Shown piece after piece: positions 37,892-50,423 of a stretch of DNA of 64,000 nt. How positions within the stretch are numbered: position 1 is the stretch's first letter; each line of letters opens with the position of its first letter. Made by a program: the position numbers and the translations under genes. The DNA comes from Alcaligenaceae bacterium (GTDB lineage Bacteria > Pseudomonadota > Gammaproteobacteria > Burkholderiales > Burkholderiaceae_B). The notes under the pieces were generated by a model that was not told the DNA's origin, searched no databases, and saw only the letters and a program-made list of their open reading frames with translations. The stretch is taken from NCBI GenBank assembly GCA_013416485.1, contig JACCEO010000003.1, forward strand, positions 186,001-250,000. Direction: 5' to 3'.

Positions 37892-38779
37892 ATGACAGAA
37901 TTATTTGGTATCCCTATCCAGGCCTTATTAGGACAGCTACTCTTGGGTCTGGTGAACGGCTCGTTTTATGCAGTGCTTTCGCTTGGCCTTGCCGTTATTT
38001 TTGGCTTGCTTAATGTAATTAACTTTGCTCACGGCGCCTTATACATGCTAGGCGCTTTTGTGGCCTGGATGGGCTTGCAATACTTGGGCTTAAATTACTG
38101 GATCATGCTAATCGTAGCTCCGGTAATCGTCGGCATCGTCGGCATTATCATGGAACGACTACTGCTGCGCCACCTGTACAAACTTGATCACCTGTACGGA
38201 CTACTACTGACCTTCGGTGTGACTTTGTTACTTGAAGGCGTATTCCGTAGTATCTATGGGGTTTCAGGACAGCCTTATGCGACTCCCGACCTCCTCAAAG
38301 GCGGAGTCAACTTGGGCTTTATGTTCCTGCCGATTTATCGCGCCTGGGTCGTCGTAGCCTCGCTAATAGTATGTTTCCTAACATGGTTCATGATAGAAAA
38401 AACCCGTTTAGGTGCTCTGTTGCGTGCTGCCACAGAAAATCCTAAGTTGGTCGAAGCCTTCGGTGTGAACGTCCCACTCATGGTGACCCTCACTTGCGGC
38501 TTTGGCGTCGCTTTAGCCGGCTTTGCTGGTGTGCTAGCGGCCCCCATCTTGCAGGTATCACCGCTTATGGGGACCAACCTGATTATTGTCGTGTTTGCCG
38601 TGGTTGTTATCGGCGGCATGGGCTCTATTATGGGTTCTATCGTTACAGGCCTAGGGCTGGGTGTTATCGAGGGCCTGACGAAAGTCTTCTGGCCTGAAGC
38701 TTCCAACACCGTCGTCTTTATTATTATGGTTATTGTTTTATTGCTGCGCCCTGCTGGCCTTTTCGGGAAAGAATCATGA
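37892..38779 (+). CDS. livH: ABC transporter permease LivH (cluster 2)
   Basis: 295-residue inner-membrane permease with about eight helices. Family segments: LGLAVIFGLLNVINFAHGALYMLGAF, here only partly quoted as FGLLNVINFAHGALYMLG, the RAATENPKLVEAFGV coupling loop, and VVIGGMGSIMGSIV. The start follows the intercistronic hairpin; the stop overlaps livM (ATGA). Confidence 0.94.
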   Translation: MTELFGIPIQALLGQLLLGLVNGSFYAVLSLGLAVIFGLLNVINFAHGALYMLGAFVAWMGLQYLGLNYWIMLIVAPVIVGIVGIIMERLLLRHLYKLDHLYGLLLTFGVTLLLEGVFRSIYGVSGQPYATPDLLKGGVNLGFMFLPIYRAWVVVASLIVCFLTWFMIEKTRLGALLRAATENPKLVEAFGVNVPLMVTLTCGFGVALAGFAGVLAAPILQVSPLMGTNLIIVVFAVVVIGGMGSIMGSIVTGLGLGVIEGLTKVFWPEASNTVVFIIMVIVLLLRPAGLFGKES

Positions 38780-39771
38780 ATCGACAGTTACTCGGCTACT
38801 TAGTAGCTGCCATCCTGATTGCATTACTGCCTATGGCAGGCGCCTACCCGATCTTCGTCATGAAGGTAATGTGCTATGCCTTATTCGCGTGTGCCTTCAA
38901 TCTACTTTTAGGTTATACCGGCTTACTGTCCTTCGGACACGCTGCCTTCCTAGGCAGCGCTGCCTACGCCACTGGTCAATCACTGGCTGTCTGGGGTTGG
39001 TCTACCAGCATGGGTCTGCTGTTTGGCACAGTTGTCGCAGCACTGCTGGGTTTGGTCATGGGTGCCTTGGCTATACGCCGTAGCGGTATTTACTTTGCCA
39101 TGATCACCTTGGCTATGGCCCAAATGGTTTTCTTCTTCTTCCTGCAAGCACCGTTTACCGGTGGCGAAGATGGTCTGCAAGGCATACCCCGCGGCAGTGT
39201 TTTTGGTATAGACCTGTCTAACGACATGAATCTGTACTATTTAGTGTTTTTCCTGTTTATCGCTGGTTTTGCAATCATTTGGCGCACCATTAACTCGCCT
39301 TTTGGCCAAGTACTAAAAGCCATACGTGAAAACGAACCACGTGCGATATCGCTGGGCTACAACGTAGACAATTTCAAACTGTTGGCTTTTGTTATCTCGG
39401 CAGCCCTAGCTGGCCTGGCCGGTTCAGCCAAAGCCTTGATATTTGTATCGGCTACGCTATCAGATGCTACCTGGCAAATGTCAGGTACCGTTATCCTGAT
39501 GACCCTGATTGGCGGCTTGGGTACCTTTGTCGGTCCCGTATTGGGCGCTTTCATTGTAGTCATGCTGGAAAACAAAGTCGGTGAATTTGGTCGCTACCTT
39601 AGCGAGCTAACAGGCCTTTCCTGGTTCCAGGTTCTAGGCGAGTCCGTCACCATCGTCATCGGTGCCATTTTCATCCTGTGTGTTATGGCCTTCCGTCGTG
39701 GTATCGTGGGTGAAATCATCCATCGTTTCAGTGGCAACAAAAGCGGAGCCAGTACTCCGTCGGCTTCCTAA
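38776..39771 (+). CDS. livM: ABC transporter permease LivM (cluster 2)
   Basis: 331-residue second permease. Segments: GYTGLLSFGHAAFLGSAAY, the AIRENEPRAISLGY coupling loop, and LIGGLGTFVGPVLGAF. It is the last gene of cluster 2 and converges with cluster 3 across a bidirectional terminator. Confidence 0.94.
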   Translation: MNRQLLGYLVAAILIALLPMAGAYPIFVMKVMCYALFACAFNLLLGYTGLLSFGHAAFLGSAAYATGQSLAVWGWSTSMGLLFGTVVAALLGLVMGALAIRRSGIYFAMITLAMAQMVFFFFLQAPFTGGEDGLQGIPRGSVFGIDLSNDMNLYYLVFFLFIAGFAIIWRTINSPFGQVLKAIRENEPRAISLGYNVDNFKLLAFVISAALAGLAGSAKALIFVSATLSDATWQMSGTVILMTLIGGLGTFVGPVLGAFIVVMLENKVGEFGRYLSELTGLSWFQVLGESVTIVIGAIFILCVMAFRRGIVGEIIHRFSGNKSGASTPSAS

Positions 39772-39829
39772 ATCCCGTACACTTGGTCTGCCGGTAGTGA
39801 TACTTGGCAGACCAGCATAGGTCGCATTA

Positions 39830-39875
39830 AAAACACCCCAGAGCTTGGATGTAATTCCAAACGCTGGGGTGTTTT
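39830..39875. terminator. Bidirectional terminator between liv clusters 2 and 3
   Basis: Twelve-base stem (AAAACACCCCAG and complement), with an inner TTGGA/TCCAA pairing. On the plus strand it runs into seven Ts and terminates livM. On the minus strand a shorter TTTTAA run can serve the opposing operon ending at 40000. Confidence 0.8.
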
Positions 39876-39999
39876 TTTGTCTCTTGATTTCTTCTGTCTT
39901 ACCGGGCTACCGAGTAGACCCAACACGCAAGGGCGGACGACGAGCTTATAGAACCAACAAAACCCGCAAGACCTTACATAGTTCCTAAACTAAACACCA

Positions 40000-40785
40000 T
40001 CAGTCTTCAGTAACTGCAGTATCTTTCTTACCCAGTCCTAGATAGCTTTCTATCACCCTGGGGTTGCCACTTAAGTCTTTAGCCCGGCCTTCCAGTATTA
40101 CCTCGCCGGTTTCCAGCACATACCCATAGTCTGCTACCTGCAAGGCTGCACGAGCGTTTTGTTCAACTAACAAAATTGCTACACCCGTACTGCGTAAACG
40201 TGAAATGATCTGGAAAATTTCGCGCACTACAAGTGGCGCTAAGCCAAGGCTGGGTTCGTCCAGCATTAATAGTTGTGGCTGCGCCATCAAGGCACGGCCA
40301 ACCGCCAGCATTTGTCGCTCACCACCTGATAAGGTGCCTGCTTGCTGCCACTTACGCTCTTTCAGACGTGGAAACAAATCATAGACTTCGTTAATGGTTT
40401 CTCGCCAACCGTGCTTACCAGCCCGGTACAAGCGAAACCCACCCAGCAACAGATTATCCTCGACAGTCATACTACCGAAGAGTTCACGACTTTCTGGCAC
40501 CAGTGAAATACCATTGGATACCCGTCGCTCTACTTCCCAGTTACCGACTTCTGATCCTAGATACTGCACAGATCCAGTACTGCTGCCTGTAGCTGGCAAG
40601 GCACCCATGATGGAGTTGAGCAAAGTAGATTTACCTGCCCCATTGCCCCCAATCACAGTGACAATACTGCCACGGGTAACCAATATATTGGCTTTGGAAA
40701 CGGCGGTAACCTTGCCATAACGGGCAGACAAATCCACAACCTTAAGTACAGGGTGTTTGGGCTTATTAGTGCTAGCGGCATTCAT
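40000..40785 (-). CDS. livF: ABC transporter ATPase, LivF-type (cluster 3)
   Basis: 261-residue ATPase, last gene of cluster 3. Walker A GGNGAGKS, signature LSGGERQMLAVGRAL, Walker B LLMLDEPSLG, H-loop region LLVEQNARAAL. The start overlaps the stop of the fused permease-ATPase gene (ATGA). Confidence 0.92.
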   Translation of the reverse strand: MNAASTNKPKHPVLKVVDLSARYGKVTAVSKANILVTRGSIVTVIGGNGAGKSTLLNSIMGALPATGSSTGSVQYLGSEVGNWEVERRVSNGISLVPESRELFGSMTVEDNLLLGGFRLYRAGKHGWRETINEVYDLFPRLKERKWQQAGTLSGGERQMLAVGRALMAQPQLLMLDEPSLGLAPLVVREIFQIISRLRSTGVAILLVEQNARAALQVADYGYVLETGEVILEGRAKDLSGNPRVIESYLGLGKKDTAVTED

Positions 40786-42653
40786 ATGGCATCCCTTGCT
40801 GGGACAAGCGAGGAAACAGAGTCAACTACCTTAGAGGATGGCTCAACGCTGCTTTCATCAAAATTAAAATCATCATCAATACCACCCAGATAGGCCTCAA
40901 GGACGGCTGGGTTTTCTTGAATCTCGGTAGGCAGGCCTTCGGCCAACTTAGTACCGAAGTCCATGACGACCAAGTGATCAGTAAGTTGCATCACAAAATC
41001 CATGTCGTGCTCGACCAGCAGTATGCTCATGCCTTCTTGACGCAATTGATCCAGTATTTTGGCCAGTTCCTGTTTTTCTTTGTAGCGCAAGCCTGCTGCG
41101 GGTTCGTCTAGCAATAACAGTAAGGGATCGGCGGCCAAGGCTCTGGCAATTTCCAGTATGCGTTGCTGACCCAAGGCCAAATTACCCGCCTGTTCATATA
41201 AATAGTCGCCCAAGCCTACCCGTTGCAGTTGGACAGCTGCTTCGTGTAGCAACCTGGCCTCGGCACCGCGTTCAGCGTGCAATGCTGCAGACCACACCCC
41301 CACGTTACTGCGTAAGTGTGCGCCCAAAGCCACGTTTTCCAACACTGTCATGGTAGGCAGTAATTGCACGTGCTGAAATGTACGCCCTACCCCCAGCTTG
41401 GCAATATCACGCGCTGGGAGCACATCCAATCGCTGACCCATAAAGCTGGCTTGGCCACGTGTAACCGGCGTAACACCGGTAATAAGATTGAAGGTAGTGC
41501 TTTTACCGGCACCGTTAGGCCCTATCAAGCCAACAATTTCGCCGGCCTTCACCGTGAAGCTAATGTCATTAACAGCGACCAGACCACCAAATTCCTTGCG
41601 TATGCTGTCTACGTTAAGCACTACCGTGCCTTTTTCAGGACGAGTGCGCTGTGTTAATGCTAATGCCTCTGGTGGGGGATCTAAACGACGGCGTTCTGTG
41701 CCGCCAGTCAACACCGACCACCACGACGACAAGATAGGCCAGATGCCATCGCGGGCGTATTGCAAGACCAACACCATCAAGATACCAAACACTATCAACT
41801 CAAAGTTGTAGTTTGTATCCAGAATTTTTGGCAAAACGTTTTGTAGCTGGTCTTTAAGCGTCAGAATAAGCCCTGATCCCAACACGGCACCCCAGACGCT
41901 ACCTGCGCCACCCACAACAGCCATAAACAGGTACTCAATGCCATAGTTCAAACCAAATGGACTAGGGCTAACCGCTCGTTGCATATGTGCATATAGCCAG
42001 CCTGACACGGATGCCAACACGGCAGCATAAACAAACACGATGACCTTGTAGTTTGCCATGTCGATGCCAAAAGATTCGGCCATACCACCCCCGCTCTTCA
42101 AAGCGCGTATGGCTCGACCCGGCCTGGAATCCAGCAAGTTTCGGGTGGCCCACATGGATAACAGCACGATTAACCAGATGAGGTAATAAATTTCACGGCC
42201 ACCTGCTAACGACAGGCCAAATACAGACAAAGAGTCTATGCTGGAAATACCGTCGTATTGCCCAAGAAAGTCTAGGTTTCCAAACAAGTAGTACAAGGCC
42301 AAGCCCCAGGCCAAGGTACATAACGGCAGGTAATGCCCTGATAGCCTTAGAGTGATGGTCCCCAGTACATAGGCTACTGCTCCGGTAATCAAGACCCCTA
42401 TGGGCAGCGTCAGCCACGGCGACATATCAGTGGCTGTGGTCAAATACGCCGTAGTATATGCACCAATACCAACAAAAGCGGCCTGCCCAAACGAGGTCAT
42501 ACCGCCTATGCCTGTTAGCAGAACCAGGCCCAGCACCACAATACTGGCCAAGCCTATGTAATTAAGATGAGTAATCCAGAACTCTGGGGTAACCGACAGC
42601 GCTGGTAAAGCAGCCAAGACGACCAGAACAAGAATAAGAGCTATGCGATTCAT
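40782..42653 (-). CDS. Fused LivM permease-LivG ATPase (cluster 3)
   Basis: 623-residue fusion. Residues 1 to about 310 are LivM ([19 protein letters not shown], the [16 protein letters not shown] coupling loop, [13 protein letters not shown]). After a short linker, about 345 to the end are LivG (Walker [26 protein letters not shown], Walker [11 protein letters not shown]), plus an acidic tail. Fusing a HAAT permease to its ATPase is less common than separate genes. It starts seven bases after livH's stop region at an ATG. Confidence 0.9.
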   Translation of the reverse strand: MNRIALILVLVVLAALPALSVTPEFWITHLNYIGLASIVVLGLVLLTGIGGMTSFGQAAFVGIGAYTTAYLTTATDMSPWLTLPIGVLITGAVAYVLGTITLRLSGHYLPLCTLAWGLALYYLFGNLDFLGQYDGISSIDSLSVFGLSLAGGREIYYLIWLIVLLSMWATRNLLDSRPGRAIRALKSGGGMAESFGIDMANYKVIVFVYAAVLASVSGWLYAHMQRAVSPSPFGLNYGIEYLFMAVVGGAGSVWGAVLGSGLILTLKDQLQNVLPKILDTNYNFELIVFGILMVLVLQYARDGIWPILSSWWSVLTGGTERRRLDPPPEALALTQRTRPEKGTVVLNVDSIRKEFGGLVAVNDISFTVKAGEIVGLIGPNGAGKSTTFNLITGVTPVTRGQASFMGQRLDVLPARDIAKLGVGRTFQHVQLLPTMTVLENVALGAHLRSNVGVWSAALHAERGAEARLLHEAAVQLQRVGLGDYLYEQAGNLALGQQRILEIARALAADPLLLLLDEPAAGLRYKEKQELAKILDQLRQEGMSILLVEHDMDFVMQLTDHLVVMDFGTKLAEGLPTEIQENPAVLEAYLGGIDDDFNFDESSVEPSSKVVDSVSSLVPARDAI

Positions 42654-42660
42654 GACTGGG

Positions 42661-43698
42661 TTACTCCTCGTCGTCGATATGATTCGAACCAAAGGAACGC
42701 CATAACAGCACAGGAATAATCAAGGTAAACACAATAACCTCTTTGTAGGCACTGGCCCAAAACGACGAAAAGGCCTCTAGTATGCCGACAAACAGCGCGC
42801 CCACAGCGGCAATGGGATAGCTGATCAAACCACCAAAAATAGCCGCAACAAACCCCTTTAGACCTATCAGGAAACCGGTGTCGTAATACACCGTGGTCAC
42901 AGGGGCAATCAACATGCCTGACAAAGCACCTATGCCAGCCGCTAGGGTAAAGGTCAGGGTACCGGACATGGTGGTGCTAATACCCACTAGGCGAGCACCA
43001 CGACGATTCACCGCGGTGGCGCGTAGGGCTCGGCCATACAAGGTCTTACCAAAAAACACCCACAAGCTCAGGATCAGCACAACACAGGTGCCCAGCACAA
43101 AAAAGGTTTGCGCCGTCCAGCTAACTGCACCCATTTCTATGGTGCCTTCCATAAAAGGAGGCGTACGCCAGCCTTCGGCACCAAAAAACACCAAGGCCAA
43201 ACCGGTTAACGCGAAATGCACGGCGACCGAAACAATGAGCAATACCAGCACACTGGCCTCGGCCACAGGCTGATACGCTAAGCGATACACCATAGGGCCT
43301 AGGGGTACCACCAAGGCCATGGAAAATAAGACATTCACCCACAACGCGGTATCACGGCTAACCACATACGGGGTTAATAGGTACAGGGCCACAGGAAGTA
43401 TTACGGTCCAAGCAAAGGTTTTACCCATGCCAGTCCAGCTTTTATGACGTATGGCGTTAATTAGCTCGAGCAGAAACACCAAAGCGCCAGCAATCAGTAG
43501 CAAAGTCGTCGTGCCAGGCACACGTCCGTTCACCATAAAGGCCAACGTCAATGCGCCAAACGCAACAAATTCACCTTGCGGGATAAAAATGACGCGAGTC
43601 ACGACAAACACCAGCACCAACGCTAGGCCCAGCAAAGCATAGATGGCGCCATTCATGACGCCATCTTGTAGAAGAATCAGTATTATTGTTGCATCCAT
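42661..43698 (-). CDS. livH: ABC transporter permease LivH, long form (cluster 3)
   Basis: 345-residue permease, about 50 longer than normal LivH. Conserved parts: VTRVIFIPQGEFVAFGAL at the N terminus, RATAVNRRGARLVGI as coupling loop, and FGGLISYPIAAVGAL. The extra length lies after helix 2-3, where additional hydrophobic segments (TLLLIAGALVFLLELI and FAWTVILPVALYLL) suggest one or two extra helices. I chose ATG 43698, where homology begins; upstream open frame is not family-like. Confidence 0.9.
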   Translation of the reverse strand: MDATIILILLQDGVMNGAIYALLGLALVLVFVVTRVIFIPQGEFVAFGALTLAFMVNGRVPGTTTLLLIAGALVFLLELINAIRHKSWTGMGKTFAWTVILPVALYLLTPYVVSRDTALWVNVLFSMALVVPLGPMVYRLAYQPVAEASVLVLLIVSVAVHFALTGLALVFFGAEGWRTPPFMEGTIEMGAVSWTAQTFFVLGTCVVLILSLWVFFGKTLYGRALRATAVNRRGARLVGISTTMSGTLTFTLAAGIGALSGMLIAPVTTVYYDTGFLIGLKGFVAAIFGGLISYPIAAVGALFVGILEAFSSFWASAYKEVIVFTLIIPVLLWRSFGSNHIDDEE

Positions 43699-43789
43699 TT
43701 CGGACAACACCATCACAACAGGTTGGAAAAAACGCCAAGTCTGGTTAACAGGCGGACGAACGGGGCAAAAATACTGATGCCGCTGCCTA

Positions 43790-43810
43790 ACTACCTCTGA
43801 AAAAGGTAGT
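43790..43810 (-). terminator. Intercistronic hairpin after the cluster 3 binding-protein gene
   Basis: Seven-base stem (ACTACCT/AGGTAGT) with a seven-base loop, in the 146 bases between the binding-protein stop and livH. The loop is T-rich on the minus strand, but no T-run follows the stem. Confidence 0.45.
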
Positions 43811-43844
43811 AAGCAACGGCGCAACTACAGGATTCAGGTACTAC

Positions 43845-45014
43845 TTACAGATCAGGCTGATACGTCCACTTGCCATCCACGACTTTAACCATAACGCGTG
43901 CGCGCTCGTCCAAGCCGGCATGATCGCTAGGGCTCATATTAAACACCCCTTGCGAGACAGCCAAGTCTTTGGTTTGCTCGATCGCGTCACGCAGCGCCTG
44001 ACGGAACTCTGGGGTGCCAGGCTTGGCACCAGTTTTCAAAGCCACCGGTATAGCAGTAGACACCAAAATACCAGCATCCCACAAGTGGCCGCCAAAGGTA
44101 TTAATAGTACCTTCACCATATTTGGCTTCGTATTTTGCCTTGTATTCTAAGGCACTTTTCTTAACAGGGTGGCTATCAGGCAGTTGTTCTGCCACTAACA
44201 AAGGCCCTGCGGGCAAGATCATATCGTTGCAGTCTTTGCCACAAACCCGAAGTACGTCGCTATTAGCAGCTCCGTGGGTTTGGTACATAATGCCTTTGTA
44301 GCCACGTGATTTCAGTTCGCTTTGTGGCAATGCAACAGGCGTACCTGACCCACCCACCAAAATACCGTCAGGTTTGGCTGCCATTAATTTCAGTACTTGG
44401 CCTGTCACACTAGTGTCAGTACGGCCATAGCGCTCAACCGCCACCACTTCTATGCCCTTGGCTTTGGCAGCTTCCACGATAACATTCAGCCAGCCCTCGC
44501 CATACGCGTCCGCATAACCAATAAAGCCTAGGGTCTTGATGCCCTGCTTAGCCATAGCGTCGGCAAGTGCGCTAGCCATCAATTGGTCGTTCTGGGGTGT
44601 TTTAAAGACCCATTCCCTAGCGCCTTCGACAGGCTCAACGATTTTGGCGTTGGCAGCTACGCTGATCATAGGGGTTTTGGTTTCGCCGGCGACATCGACC
44701 ATCGCCAAGGAACCAGGTGTTGCTGAGGTACCAAGGACAACATCAACCTTATCTTCGGTGATGAGCTTGCGCATGTTCTTGACAGCTACTGTGGTATCGG
44801 TGGCATCATCCAGGACGATGTATTCAATTTTTTGGCCATCAATTTCTGTAGGTAGCAGTACTACCGTATTGCGCTCTGGGATACCTAACGATGCAGCCGG
44901 GCCAGTGGCGGAAACGGTAACGCCAATTTTAATTTGCGCCGATGCCATCAAGGGCAAGGCCAGGGCAACAGCCCCCGCTAGTACAGAAAGTCGAAGTGAC
45001 TGTTTGGTAAACAT
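43845..45014 (-). CDS. ABC transporter substrate-binding protein, LivK/HAAT type (cluster 3)
   Basis: 389-residue periplasmic binding protein. The signal peptide SVLAGAVALALPLMASA is cut before QIKIGVTVSATGP. Body segments include TVAVKNMRKLITEDKVDVVLG, here typical of lobe 1, and ADAYGEGW in the ligand cleft region. GGAGA lies before the ATG. The ligand is unknown. It heads cluster 3 and diverges from msrB over about 200 bases. Confidence 0.92.
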   Translation of the reverse strand: MFTKQSLRLSVLAGAVALALPLMASAQIKIGVTVSATGPAASLGIPERNTVVLLPTEIDGQKIEYIVLDDATDTTVAVKNMRKLITEDKVDVVLGTSATPGSLAMVDVAGETKTPMISVAANAKIVEPVEGAREWVFKTPQNDQLMASALADAMAKQGIKTLGFIGYADAYGEGWLNVIVEAAKAKGIEVVAVERYGRTDTSVTGQVLKLMAAKPDGILVGGSGTPVALPQSELKSRGYKGIMYQTHGAANSDVLRVCGKDCNDMILPAGPLLVAEQLPDSHPVKKSALEYKAKYEAKYGEGTINTFGGHLWDAGILVSTAIPVALKTGAKPGTPEFRQALRDAIEQTKDLAVSQGVFNMSPSDHAGLDERARVMVKVVDGKWTYQPDL

Positions 45015-45213
45015 TATTGTCTCCGGGATAAATTCAGGACCCGCCGAGTGGGCGCGGTATGTGACGTTATACAAAAAAAGATACAAAGTCTTTTAGGGGA
45101 TACCCTGCATAGACTAGCTGCAGAAAGTAATATACCAACTATCAACACGGCGACTAAGGCGATCTGGTCTAAGATACAGACTGGTATCCGTCAACACGAC
45201 CAGAGGTATTAAT

Positions 45214-45609
45214 GTGAACAAAGTGACCAAGACGCCCGAGCAATGGCGCGAACAGCTTACCCCCGAAGAATTCATAGTAACGCGTGAAAAAGGCACTGAG
45301 CGCCCGTTTACAGGACGCTATTGGAACACAAACACGCCTGGAACCTATCGCTGCATATGCTGTCATACATCGTTGTTTGCCTCGGATACCAAGTTTGATG
45401 CGGGTTGTGGTTGGCCTAGTTACTTCCAAGCCCTAAACCCAGACCATGTCCGCGAAGAAACCGACACCACCCACGGGATGATACGTACCGAGATTCTATG
45501 TAATATTTGCGACGCCCACTTAGGTCATGTTTTCCCCGACGGTCCTCCACCGACTGGACTGCGTTACTGTATTAACTCGGTATCACTACAGTTTGAGCCT
45601 GCTGAATGA
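45214..45609 (+). CDS. msrB: Peptide-methionine (R)-S-oxide reductase
   Basis: Repairs oxidised methionine (R form). The 131 residues carry two CxxC zinc pairs (CICCHTSLF and [10 protein letters not shown]), GCGWPSY, and the catalytic Cys in [11 protein letters not shown]. The start is GTG with AGAGG upstream; an overlapping ATG is out of frame. The stop overlaps yciB (ATGA). Confidence 0.96.
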   Translation: MNKVTKTPEQWREQLTPEEFIVTREKGTERPFTGRYWNTNTPGTYRCICCHTSLFASDTKFDAGCGWPSYFQALNPDHVREETDTTHGMIRTEILCNICDAHLGHVFPDGPPPTGLRYCINSVSLQFEPAE

Positions 45610-46205
45610 AAAAATTCTTATTCGATTTATTTCCGCTAATTCTATTTTTTATAGCGTTTAAATATTCAGATATCTTTACCGCAACAGCCGTCGCCATTGT
45701 GGCGGGTCTGGCACAATTTGCTTGGTTAAAACTTCGTGCTAAAGCCATAGAAACCACTCACTGGATCAATCTAACGGTCATCATCGTATTTGGTGGCGCA
45801 ACACTGATCTTCCAAAATGATGCCTTCATCAAATGGAAACCCACAGTGCTGTACTGGATGTTTGCCGCTATCTTGGTTGGTGGTCGCTGGTTTACCGGTC
45901 GCAACCTGATCCAAAAACTCATGGGTGGCCAAATTCAATTGGCCGATACCATCTGGACTCGACTCAATTACAGCTGGGCACTGTTCTTTCTCATTTCCGG
46001 TGGTCTTAATCTATACATCGCTTTTTCTGGTCAGTTCACTGAATCACAATGGGTAAACTTCAAGGTCTTTGGCCTGATGATACTGCTAGTGATCTTTGTA
46101 ATTGCACAATCCATTTGGCTGGGAAAACACATCAAAGAAGACCCCGAAGCCGTTCCAACGGCTCTCAATGCGCCGCCTGCGGCACACAACGACGCAAGGG
46201 AATAA
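45606..46205 (+). CDS. yciB: Inner membrane septation protein A
   Basis: 199 residues with five hydrophobic helices, starting [19 protein letters not shown], and with the family segment [10 protein letters not shown]-like [18 protein letters not shown]. YciB (IspZ) is linked to envelope synthesis and septation; its biochemical role is not settled. It sits in the msrB-yciB-bolA-parvulin unit usual for the order. Confidence 0.94.
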   Translation: MKKFLFDLFPLILFFIAFKYSDIFTATAVAIVAGLAQFAWLKLRAKAIETTHWINLTVIIVFGGATLIFQNDAFIKWKPTVLYWMFAAILVGGRWFTGRNLIQKLMGGQIQLADTIWTRLNYSWALFFLISGGLNLYIAFSGQFTESQWVNFKVFGLMILLVIFVIAQSIWLGKHIKEDPEAVPTALNAPPAAHNDARE

Positions 46206-46210
46206 CTACC

Positions 46211-46489
46211 ATGTCAGATGAACGCGCCACACTGTTACGCGACAGACTATCGGCGTTGAACCCTACACAGTTGGAAATTATTAATGAGTCCCACTTACAC
46301 GTGGGGCACGCTGGCAGCAAAGATGGTGCCAGTCACTTTCGCCTAATTATTTCTTGTGAACAATTTTCCGGGCTTTCGGTGTTAGCCCGCCACAGACTTG
46401 TGTATCATCACGTACACGATTTAATGCCTTTTCCCATACACGCTTTGGCTATTGTTGCCCAAGCCGGAACTTCCGAAGGAACTTTATGA
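46211..46489 (+). CDS. bolA: BolA family protein
   Basis: 92 residues with the class II KH-like fold. The HLHVGHAGSKDG segment holds the His residues that coordinate a shared cluster with monothiol glutaredoxins, and RHRLVYHHVHDLM carries the conserved C-terminal His motif. It follows yciB by five bases and overlaps the parvulin gene (ATGA). Confidence 0.94.
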   Translation: MSDERATLLRDRLSALNPTQLEIINESHLHVGHAGSKDGASHFRLIISCEQFSGLSVLARHRLVYHHVHDLMPFPIHALAIVAQAGTSEGTL

Positions 46490-47262
46490 AACGACTCGCC
46501 GTCTTTGCCGCTGCTTGCACCATTGCATTTCCAATTTACGCACAAAATGTTGCCACTGTTAACGGCAAAGCCATTTCCCAAGCCAACCTGGACCAATTTG
46601 TTAGTCTCTTGATCAGCCAAGGCGCCCAGGATACCGCCGAGCTACGCGCTCAGGTAAAGCAGGAAATGATCAACCGCATGGTTGCCGTACAAGCAGCAGA
46701 AAAAGCAGGTCTGGACAAACTTACAGATGTAAAACAAGAACTTGAGCTAGCACGCCAAGGTATCTTGGTACGTGCCTTAATGGCCGACTTTCTGAAGAAA
46801 AACCCTGTCACAGAGGCTAAAATAAAAGCCGAATACGACACCATCAAACAAACTCAGATTGACACCAAGGAATACAAGGTACGTCACATCCTGGTCAAGG
46901 AAGAAAAAGCCGCTAAAGACCTGATTGCAGCCATCAAAAGCAAAAAAACCACGTTTGAAGCAGCCGCTAAAAAAGACTCTATCGATCCTGGTAGTGGCAA
47001 GAACGGTGGCGATCTGGGCTGGGCCCCTAGCACCAACTACGTGCCTGAATTCGCCACTGCCGTTGAAGGCATGAAAAAAGGTGAGCTTAGTGCTGCCCCT
47101 GTACAGTCACAATTTGGCTGGCACATCATTCAGGTCGAAGACTCACGCGCTGCGCAGTTCCCAGCCCTGGAAGAAGTAAAGACACAAATTGAAGAAATGC
47201 TGCGTCAACAGCAGCTGGCTCAGTATCAGGAAGGTCTGATCAAAGCCGCTACGATTAAATAA
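46486..47262 (+). CDS. Periplasmic parvulin-type peptidyl-prolyl isomerase (Par27-like)
   Basis: 258 residues. The signal peptide (RLAVFAAACTIAFPIYA) is followed by an N-terminal chaperone helix region (VATVNGKAISQANLDQF), one PpiC rotamase domain (YKVRHILVKEE to FGWHIIQVEDSR, about 130-225) and a C-terminal helix. The length and architecture match Par27 of Bordetella, a periplasmic chaperone for outer-membrane proteins; that equation is inference. Confidence 0.9.
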   Translation: MKRLAVFAAACTIAFPIYAQNVATVNGKAISQANLDQFVSLLISQGAQDTAELRAQVKQEMINRMVAVQAAEKAGLDKLTDVKQELELARQGILVRALMADFLKKNPVTEAKIKAEYDTIKQTQIDTKEYKVRHILVKEEKAAKDLIAAIKSKKTTFEAAAKKDSIDPGSGKNGGDLGWAPSTNYVPEFATAVEGMKKGELSAAPVQSQFGWHIIQVEDSRAAQFPALEEVKTQIEEMLRQQQLAQYQEGLIKAATIK

Positions 47263-47279
47263 GTACGTTTTATGTATAA

Positions 47280-47308
47280 AAATGGATGGCAAAGCTTGCC
47301 ATCCATTT
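47280..47308 (-). terminator. Terminator of the zipA-ligA unit
   Basis: Perfect 13-base stem (AAATGGATGGCAA and complement) with a three-base loop. On the minus strand it continues into TTTTT, making it an intrinsic terminator 15 bases past ligA. It probably also stops the converging parvulin transcript, although the T-run on that strand is poor. Confidence 0.85.
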
Positions 47309-47323
47309 CCTGAGCGGCTTGAA

Positions 47324-50385
<3,062 letters not shown>

Positions 50386-50423
50386 AATCTGTTCCGTCGT
50401 AAACGTTTACGTATATACATTTG

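Noticed and set aside
35055-45014. Recent tandem duplication of clusters 2 and 3
   Set aside because: Binding proteins, permeases and gene fusions differ strongly; no long repeated DNA is visible.
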